Of a stretch of DNA of 5,542 nucleotides, positions 1-3,959 are shown one piece after another. Each line of letters opens with the position of its first letter. The stretch's first letter is position 1. A model generated the notes under the pieces. The model saw only the letters and a program-made list of their open reading frames with translations, ran no database searches and was not told where the DNA came from. The translations under genes and the position numbers were made by a program. The stretch is from Gammaproteobacteria bacterium (GTDB taxonomy: Bacteria; Pseudomonadota; Gammaproteobacteria; Arenicellales; JAOTYS01): assembly GCA_029861795.1 (NCBI GenBank), contig JAOTYS010000330.1, forward strand, positions 1 to 5,542. The letters are read 5' to 3'.

Positions 1-2
1 GG

Positions 3-2135
3 AATAGTGAACTTGCTGCACGGTCTCCCATGGGTTGGATGGGAACAGTTGTGAGTCGCGGTCGTGGATTAGGTGTCGTAGTCGCCACCGGGATCAATAC
101 CGAGTTTGGGCGTATCGCAAGACTTACGCAGACCGTAAGCAAGGAAACCACGCCGTTACAGCGAAAGCTTGCAACGCTGGCAAGACAGCTCGGAGCATTT
201 TCGGTTGCTATCTCTGTGTTTGTCGTTGTTGCGGGATGGTGGCTAGGAAGACCTTTGTTGGAGGTATTCCTGACAGGTGTTGCTTTGGCAGTAGCAATTG
301 TTCCCGAAGGGCTGCCGGCCGTAGTGACGATTGCGTTGGCCCTGGGTGTTCGGGCCATGTCCAGACGTCGAGCGTTGATGCGGAGGCTACAGGCTGCTGA
401 AACCTTAGGTAGTGCCGATGTGATCTGCGCAGACAAAACCGGCACGCTGACCCAAAATGAGATGACCGTTACTCGGATATGGGTTGCCGAGGGGGAGATC
501 CAAGTGACCGGTGTGGGGTATGACCCTGCCGGACACTTCGAAGTGAATGGATCCAAAATCGATTATAAGAATCGTAACGACTTGCTTGCCCTGTTGGAGG
601 CAGGGCTCATCTGTAATCATGCGCGTTTGAGTAAGCCTGGTGACAACTGGGTGAAGTTTGGTTCGCCGACTGAGGCGGCTCTGGTGGTGGCGGCGTATAA
701 AGCTTGGTTATCACCGCGAGCGAGTTTCGAGTCTGTCGCTGAATTTTCCTTCGATTCAACGAGAAAGCGTATGACCGTCGTGATGGAAGAGCCTGAGGGC
801 AAGGTGGCTTTCGTCAAAGGCGCTCCCGAAGTGGTACTGCAGCGCAGCACATGGGTTCTAGAAGGAGATCGGAAACGGCCGATCGATCATCACTATCATC
901 AAGCGATCGAGGACGCATACCGTCGTATGGCAAACAGTGGCCTGCGCATCCTCGCTCTGGCCAAACGTCGATTGCCTGAGGCATTACCTATCACCGAAGC
1001 AAACGTCGAACGGGATCTGGTATTCCTCGGGATGGTGGGCATCATTGATCCGCCGAGGCCGGAGGTTCGCCGAGCAGTTCAGTTGGCACGCGAGGCGGGT
1101 ATTCAAATTTATGTCGTCACAGGGGATGCCGGACCTACTGCGGTTGCAGTCGCAACGTTGGTGGGATTGGCCGTGGATAGAGTAGTCACTGGGCAAGAAC
1201 TTGCCGCGGTGGATGATGAAGCCCTGGACGCAATTCTTGAGCAGAACGTGGTATTCGCTCGAATAACTCCAGAGGACAAACTCAGAATCGTTAGGCAGTT
1301 GCAGCGTCGCGATAAGGTCGTGGCCATGACAGGGGATGGAGTCAATGACGCGCCCGCGCTGAAAAAGGCAGATGTGGGCATTGCGATGGGCATCAAAGGA
1401 ACAGATGTCGCCAAAGCTTCTTCGGACATGATTCTTACTGACGATAACTTTGCGTCCATTGTCAACGCAGTGGAAGAGGGTAGGCGTCAATACGACAACA
1501 TTCAGAAATTTGTGCGCTACCTCATGTCCTCGAACACCGGGGAAGTGGTCGCGATTCTCACCAATATTTTGCTCGCTGCACCATTGATTCTGCAGCCCAT
1601 CCAGATACTTTGGATGAATCTCGTCACTGATAGCGTTATTGCGCTGGCGCTTGGGGTGGAGCCCGCAGAGAAAACGGTAATGAAACGTTCGCCTAGAACT
1701 GCAGGGGAACGAATCCTGAGCAGATCGGGAATCGTATGGATTATCGTGATCGGAAGCTATATCGGAATCGCGACTCTCTGGTTATTCCATCACTATCTGA
1801 ATGCCTCTGGTGCTGATTCGATTGCGCGGGCCCAGACTGTTGCATTTACGGGGATTATAGTGATGGAGAACATAACGATCTTTAGCTTTCGTTCGTTAAG
1901 GGAGCCATTACTGGTTACTGGGTTCCTTTCAAATCCATGGGTATTGGTGGCATGGGGCGTAACTATATTTCTTCAAGTTGGGGCGGTCCATCTGCCACTA
2001 TTACAAACGGCGTTGCATACCGTGCCGCTCGGATGGGAAGACTGGGGTCTAGTGGTCATGCTCGCCTTGCCGTTGGTGATAGTTCCGGAGTTGATCAAGC
2101 TTAGGTATGTTGACCTCAAGGCTCGAACGAAATAA
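3..2135 (+). CDS. P2-type cation-transporting ATPase (Ca2+-ATPase-like), 5' end outside window
   Basis: Inner-membrane pump that couples ATP hydrolysis to cation export. The reading frame is open from base 3, and the codons before the Met at nt 30 still match the actuator-domain tail of the family (M-G-T then GRGLGVVVATG), so that Met is internal and roughly 200 N-terminal residues lie upstream. Numbering from that Met: M3-M4 at about 47-109 with PEGLP at 92-96; phosphorylation motif DKTGT with Asp135; nucleotide-binding KGAPE at 263-267; TGD at 364-366; hinge TGDGVNDAP at 434-442; six C-terminal membrane segments from about 497. Residues matching the Ca2+ ligands of the SERCA pump are all present: Glu93 (M4), Asn502 and Glu505 (M5), Asn530, Thr533 and Asp534 (M6), Glu613 (M8). 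This favours Ca2+, but bacterial members are often poorly characterised and another cation such as Na+ or Mn2+ is possible. It ends 13 bp before the convergent stop of the next gene. No frameshift is seen. Confidence 0.95.
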   Translation, partial: NSELAARSPMGWMGTVVSRGRGLGVVVATGINTEFGRIARLTQTVSKETTPLQRKLATLARQLGAFSVAISVFVVVAGWWLGRPLLEVFLTGVALAVAIVPEGLPAVVTIALALGVRAMSRRRALMRRLQAAETLGSADVICADKTGTLTQNEMTVTRIWVAEGEIQVTGVGYDPAGHFEVNGSKIDYKNRNDLLALLEAGLICNHARLSKPGDNWVKFGSPTEAALVVAAYKAWLSPRASFESVAEFSFDSTRKRMTVVMEEPEGKVAFVKGAPEVVLQRSTWVLEGDRKRPIDHHYHQAIEDAYRRMANSGLRILALAKRRLPEALPITEANVERDLVFLGMVGIIDPPRPEVRRAVQLAREAGIQIYVVTGDAGPTAVAVATLVGLAVDRVVTGQELAAVDDEALDAILEQNVVFARITPEDKLRIVRQLQRRDKVVAMTGDGVNDAPALKKADVGIAMGIKGTDVAKASSDMILTDDNFASIVNAVEEGRRQYDNIQKFVRYLMSSNTGEVVAILTNILLAAPLILQPIQILWMNLVTDSVIALALGVEPAEKTVMKRSPRTAGERILSRSGIVWIIVIGSYIGIATLWLFHHYLNASGADSIARAQTVAFTGIIVMENITIFSFRSLREPLLVTGFLSNPWVLVAWGVTIFLQVGAVHLPLLQTALHTVPLGWEDWGLVVMLALPLVIVPELIKLRYVDLKARTK

Positions 2136-2148
2136 CTGCCTCGCGCGA

Positions 2149-3366
2149 TTAGTAGAGTTGGACGGTGCGCTCCAACAACTCTGACCAAAGCGAATTAATT
2201 CGACTCAGGTGCTCGGCGACAATCTCTTGTACCGGCTGTTTCAGATTATCGAGTGGTCGTCCATCTTCTAGACGAATACGCACGTCAACGAGTCTAGGTT
2301 GGTGAATCGGCCGACCGATTTGACTGACAAGCGTACAGTAGGCCTCTGATATTTCCGGCAATTCCTCAACGAGTATCTTCGCTATCCGCCCAGCAATGAC
2401 GTTATAGAGTTTTCCTACATGAGTGATCGGATTTTTTCCTGCTGCGGCCTCCATTGTCATCGGGCGATAAGGCGTAATGATTCCATTGACGCGATTGCCG
2501 CGGCCCGTCAGACCATCGTCTCCTGATTCAGCGGATGTCCCGGTCACTGTGAGATAGACGTTGTTGTTTTCCGGTAGGTCGGCCGCGTTGACAAAGATAT
2601 TCACGCTCGGAAATGATTCAGCAGCGAGCTCTCTGGTTAGATTCGAAATAATCGACTTGGAGTGAAGGTAAGACTCGAGGTTGGGGAGATAATGGCTAAT
2701 CATTGCACAGGCGATATTGAGTTCCAGCGTCTCCCCGCGACGTATACCCATCACCTTTATGTCTTCGCCGATTTCAGGATGAGCTTGTTTGATTTGTTCA
2801 GAGTTAAGGTACTTTTCGATCTGTAATACAAGTCTTTCAAGGCGACTAAGAGGAGCGTAGCCAACGCCGCAGGAAGTATCATTGGAGAGACGAATTCCCG
2901 CTTCTCGCTCGAGTAGGTAAAGATCGATCAGTTCCGAGGAGCTTGGACGCACAAGGCAATGAATTCGGAGATGTTTCTCGGGATCTAACCCGTGCAAATG
3001 TCTTCTAAACCAGGCATGACAACACTCGGTGGCCAGTTGCTCCACCGGCACATTCAGTCGCGAATGGGACAGAGTGGCCCTTCCTGCCAAAAAGAGCTCG
3101 ATGGGTTTAATGGTGTTGCCACCACCAAATTCTGGTTTTGAGACCCCAGCCCACAACAAAATCTTGTCGACGTTGTGATGCAGGACTAGACCGAATTTGT
3201 CGAGATAAAAGCGGCACAACGCAATGCTCAGTTCCTCAGCAATTGCATCGCATATCGTATCGGGGTGTCCCAGGCCCTTGCGCTCCACCACTTCCACTGC
3301 TCGCTCATGATGTGGCGGTCCGGAAAGAGATTCGACGCAGAGGTATGAGGTCTCGTCCATTCGCAT
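2149..3366 (-). CDS. mat: Archaeal-type S-adenosylmethionine synthetase (methionine adenosyltransferase)
   Basis: Cytoplasmic enzyme making S-adenosylmethionine from ATP and methionine, releasing phosphate and pyrophosphate. The 405-residue length matches the archaeal family (about 400 residues), which is very divergent from ordinary bacterial MetK. Family motifs in order: VERKGLGHPD with GHPD at 33-36; HHNVDK 63-68; FGGG 80-83; GRAT 95-98; NDTSCGVGYAPLS 162-174; DIKVMGIRRGE about 202-212; glycine-rich GDDGLTGRGNRVNGI 282-296; and MTMEAAAGKNPITHVGK 303-319. All are intact, so the protein is probably active. Two candidate starts are the ATG ending at 3366 and a second ATG two codons in (3360). 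Neither has a clear Shine-Dalgarno sequence; the bases before them are an ATT-rich triplet run. The first is kept because it is the longest. The gene is divergent from dodecin and convergent with the ATPase. A near-consensus FNR-type site lies upstream at 3465-3478. The host may also have a normal metK elsewhere. Confidence 0.95.
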   Translation of the reverse strand: MRMDETSYLCVESLSGPPHHERAVEVVERKGLGHPDTICDAIAEELSIALCRFYLDKFGLVLHHNVDKILLWAGVSKPEFGGGNTIKPIELFLAGRATLSHSRLNVPVEQLATECCHAWFRRHLHGLDPEKHLRIHCLVRPSSSELIDLYLLEREAGIRLSNDTSCGVGYAPLSRLERLVLQIEKYLNSEQIKQAHPEIGEDIKVMGIRRGETLELNIACAMISHYLPNLESYLHSKSIISNLTRELAAESFPSVNIFVNAADLPENNNVYLTVTGTSAESGDDGLTGRGNRVNGIITPYRPMTMEAAAGKNPITHVGKLYNVIAGRIAKILVEELPEISEAYCTLVSQIGRPIHQPRLVDVRIRLEDGRPLDNLKQPVQEIVAEHLSRINSLWSELLERTVQLY

Positions 3367-3395
3367 TCAATAATAATAATCGGGCTCAGAAACTT

Positions 3396-3414
3396 AACTG
3401 CACCAAAGGCAGTT
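3396..3414 (-). other. Short inverted repeat in the mat leader
   Basis: AACTGC and GCAGTT form a perfect 6-bp stem around a 7-nt loop, ending about 29 nt before the mat start codon and inside the predicted mRNA leader. No run of T follows, so it is not a classical terminator. It could shape translation initiation or be chance. Confidence 0.3.
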
Positions 3415-3436
3415 TGTCTTGTCCACTACAAAATAG

Positions 3437-3442
3437 ATGATG
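3437..3442 (-). promoter_or_regulatory. mat: Possible -10 hexamer of the mat promoter
   Basis: Read on the minus strand the hexamer is CATCAT, matching the TATAAT consensus at 4 of 6 positions, including A2 and T6. Its first base is 29.5 bp from the centre of the FNR-type site at 3465-3478, exactly the spacing seen on the dodecin side. The predicted start is near 3430, giving a leader of about 64 nt. Other minus-strand candidates are TAATAA at 3453-3448 and TATTTT at 3435-3430. The hexamer is weak, and the call rests mainly on the matching geometry. Confidence 0.35.
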
Positions 3443-3464
3443 AGCATTTATTAGGAAGCTTCCC

Positions 3465-3478
3465 TTGACACAAATCAA
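3465..3478 (-). promoter_or_regulatory. FNR/ANR/DNR-type operator facing mat
   Basis: On the minus strand the site reads TTGAT-TTGT-GTCAA, which differs from the FNR consensus TTGAT-N4-ATCAA at one position. GTCAA half-sites are common in known ANR and DNR sites. Its centre (3471.5) is 41.5 bp from the start predicted by the weak -10 hexamer at 3442-3437, fitting a class II activated promoter for the S-adenosylmethionine synthetase gene. A CRP/FNR-family regulator responding to low oxygen or nitric oxide would be the expected binder. The evidence is motif and spacing only. Confidence 0.55.
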
Positions 3479-3532
3479 ATTGCTACAGGATGAATGTCCA
3501 CACCGACTTTTGGCAGTTTGAACTGATATGGG

Positions 3533-3546
3533 TTGATCTATATCAA
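3533..3546 (+). promoter_or_regulatory. Perfect FNR/ANR-type operator of the dodecin promoter
   Basis: The 14 bases TTGAT-CTAT-ATCAA match the FNR/ANR consensus TTGAT-N4-ATCAA exactly. The symmetry extends one base further on each side (G3532, C3547). The centre is 3539.5. The -10 hexamer at 3569-3574 predicts a transcription start near 3581, which puts the site at -41.5, the standard position for class II activation by FNR. Dodecin is therefore probably induced when oxygen is low (FNR or ANR). A related nitric-oxide sensor (DNR/NNR type) recognises almost the same sequence and cannot be excluded. Confidence 0.8.
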
Positions 3547-3568
3547 CGGTTCTCAGTGTCTTAAGAGT

Positions 3569-3574
3569 TATGAT
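3569..3574 (+). promoter_or_regulatory. -10 hexamer of the dodecin promoter
   Basis: TATGAT matches the sigma-70 consensus TATAAT at 5 of 6 positions. No good -35 hexamer lies at the usual distance. Instead the perfect FNR-type site overlaps that region, as expected for an activator-dependent promoter. The predicted start near 3581 gives a leader of about 77 nt before the dodecin start codon. Confidence 0.65.
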
Positions 3575-3592
3575 ATTCGCTCGTCATGATTG

Positions 3593-3615
3593 AATTTCAT
3601 TGCTAATCTGAAATT
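3593..3615 (+). other. Short A/T-rich inverted repeat in the dodecin leader
   Basis: AATTTCA and TGAAATT form a perfect 7-bp stem with a 9-nt loop, extendable by two G-U pairs in RNA (3592-3616 and 3591-3617). It lies inside the predicted leader, 28 nt upstream of the ribosome binding site. The stem is almost all A-U and would be weak. Confidence 0.25.
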
Positions 3616-3643
3616 TGATCGTGTTAGATAAGCGTTCATCTGC

Positions 3644-3650
3644 AGAGGAG
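3644..3650 (+). promoter_or_regulatory. Ribosome binding site of dodecin
   Basis: AGAGGAG lies 7 nt before the ATG at 3658. It is a strong Shine-Dalgarno sequence at near-ideal spacing and fixes the start codon. It contrasts with the absence of any such site before the divergent mat gene. Confidence 0.85.
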
Positions 3651-3657
3651 AAATTCC

Positions 3658-3858
3658 ATGACAGTAGCGAAGATTATCGAGCTAAGCGCAGAATCAAAGG
3701 TTAGTTTTGAAGATGCTATCCGCGCGGGTATTAAGCGGGCAAAAGATACAGTTGAGAATATCAAGAGTGCGTGGGTTAAGGAGCAGCAGGTAATGGTGGA
3801 GGACGGGAAGGTCGTTGCCTATAGAGTGGATCTAAAAGTGACATTCGTTCTCAACTAG
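3658..3858 (+). CDS. Dodecin family flavin-binding protein
   Basis: Small cytoplasmic protein of a family that forms hollow 12-subunit spheres binding flavins (riboflavin in archaea; FMN, often with coenzyme A, in bacteria), thought to store or buffer flavin and quench its photoreactivity. At 66 residues it has the usual bacterial length of about 65-75. The whole chain fits the family: strand 1 (AKIIEL), the helix SFEDAIRAGIKRAKDTVENI at about 16-35, then SAWVKEQQV with the flavin-stacking Trp39, EDGKVVAYRV at 48-57, and the final strand LKVTFVL. Arg56 sits where the halophilic archaeal protein has a flavin-contacting glutamine, so this is a bacterial-type version. The start is fixed by a strong ribosome binding site. 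It appears to be transcribed alone from a promoter with a perfect FNR-type site, and its end faces the end of the reductase gene. Confidence 0.95.
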   Translation: MTVAKIIELSAESKVSFEDAIRAGIKRAKDTVENIKSAWVKEQQVMVEDGKVVAYRVDLKVTFVLN

Positions 3859-3900
3859 GCGTGGAGATTTCAGAGCGGGGTGGGTGATCTCATGCCAAGG

Positions 3901-3927
3901 ATGGAGTGACGAGCCACTCACTTCCAT
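3901..3927. terminator. Imperfect hairpin between convergent dodecin and reductase genes
   Basis: ATGGAGTGA (3901-3909) pairs with TCAC-T-TCCAT (3918-3927), giving nine base pairs with one bulged T and an 8-nt loop. It sits in the ~100-bp gap between two converging genes, where a bidirectional terminator would be expected. No T-run follows on either strand, so intrinsic termination is doubtful. An mRNA 3'-end stabiliser or chance is possible. Confidence 0.3.
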
Positions 3928-3959
3928 GAAGCTGAATGCATCTGAAACATTTGAGCCGA

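Larger units (their letters stand above)
3367..3657. other. Divergent intergenic control region between mat and dodecin
   Basis: This 291-bp non-coding region is visibly richer in A and T than its flanks and contains no convincing gene. It holds two FNR-type sites 68 bp apart, one for each divergent gene, and a -10 hexamer for each direction. There is also a short inverted repeat in each leader (3396-3414 and 3593-3615) and a perfect 10-bp palindrome GGAAGCTTCC at 3454-3463. The 9-mer GGCAGTTTG occurs at 3408-3416 and 3512-3520. No SAM-riboswitch consensus is recognised in the mat leader by eye. Confidence 0.7.

Noticed and set aside
984..1490. Long minus-strand open frames opposite the ATPase gene
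   Set aside because: They lie fully antisense to a strongly conserved coding sequence, have low-complexity translations resembling no family, and are shadows of the ATPase frame.
2154..2182. Inverted repeat AGAGTTG/CAACTCT at the end of mat as a shared terminator for the converging ATPase and mat genes
   Set aside because: The 15-nt loop is large, no T-run follows on either strand, and it lies within mat coding sequence. Support is too weak to list.
3138..3440. Plus-strand 100-codon frame running from antisense of mat into the intergenic region
   Set aside because: Mostly antisense to conserved mat codons, no ribosome binding site, and an unnatural composition rich in Arg, Cys and Pro.
3394..3447. 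A 17-codon minus-strand reading frame (starting MLIIYFVV) in the mat leader, with two Cys codons inside the leader stem; looked like a possible attenuation leader peptide
   Set aside because: It has no good ribosome binding site, and its ATG lies upstream of the transcript start (near 3430) predicted from the FNR-site geometry. A chance open frame of this length is common.
3465..3470. TTGACA, a perfect sigma-70 -35 hexamer on the plus strand
   Set aside because: No recognisable -10 hexamer lies 16-18 bp downstream (the bases there read GGATGA). The hexamer is part of the near-consensus FNR-type site at 3465-3478, which explains it better.
3367..3480. SAM riboswitch in front of the S-adenosylmethionine synthetase gene
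   Set aside because: By eye none of the conserved cores of the SAM-I or SAM-II classes is present, and the leader has only one small stem. A covariance search could still overturn this.
3864..3891. Inverted repeat GAGAT/ATCTC just after the dodecin stop as its terminator
   Set aside because: Only five base pairs with an 18-nt loop and no T-run; within chance expectation.
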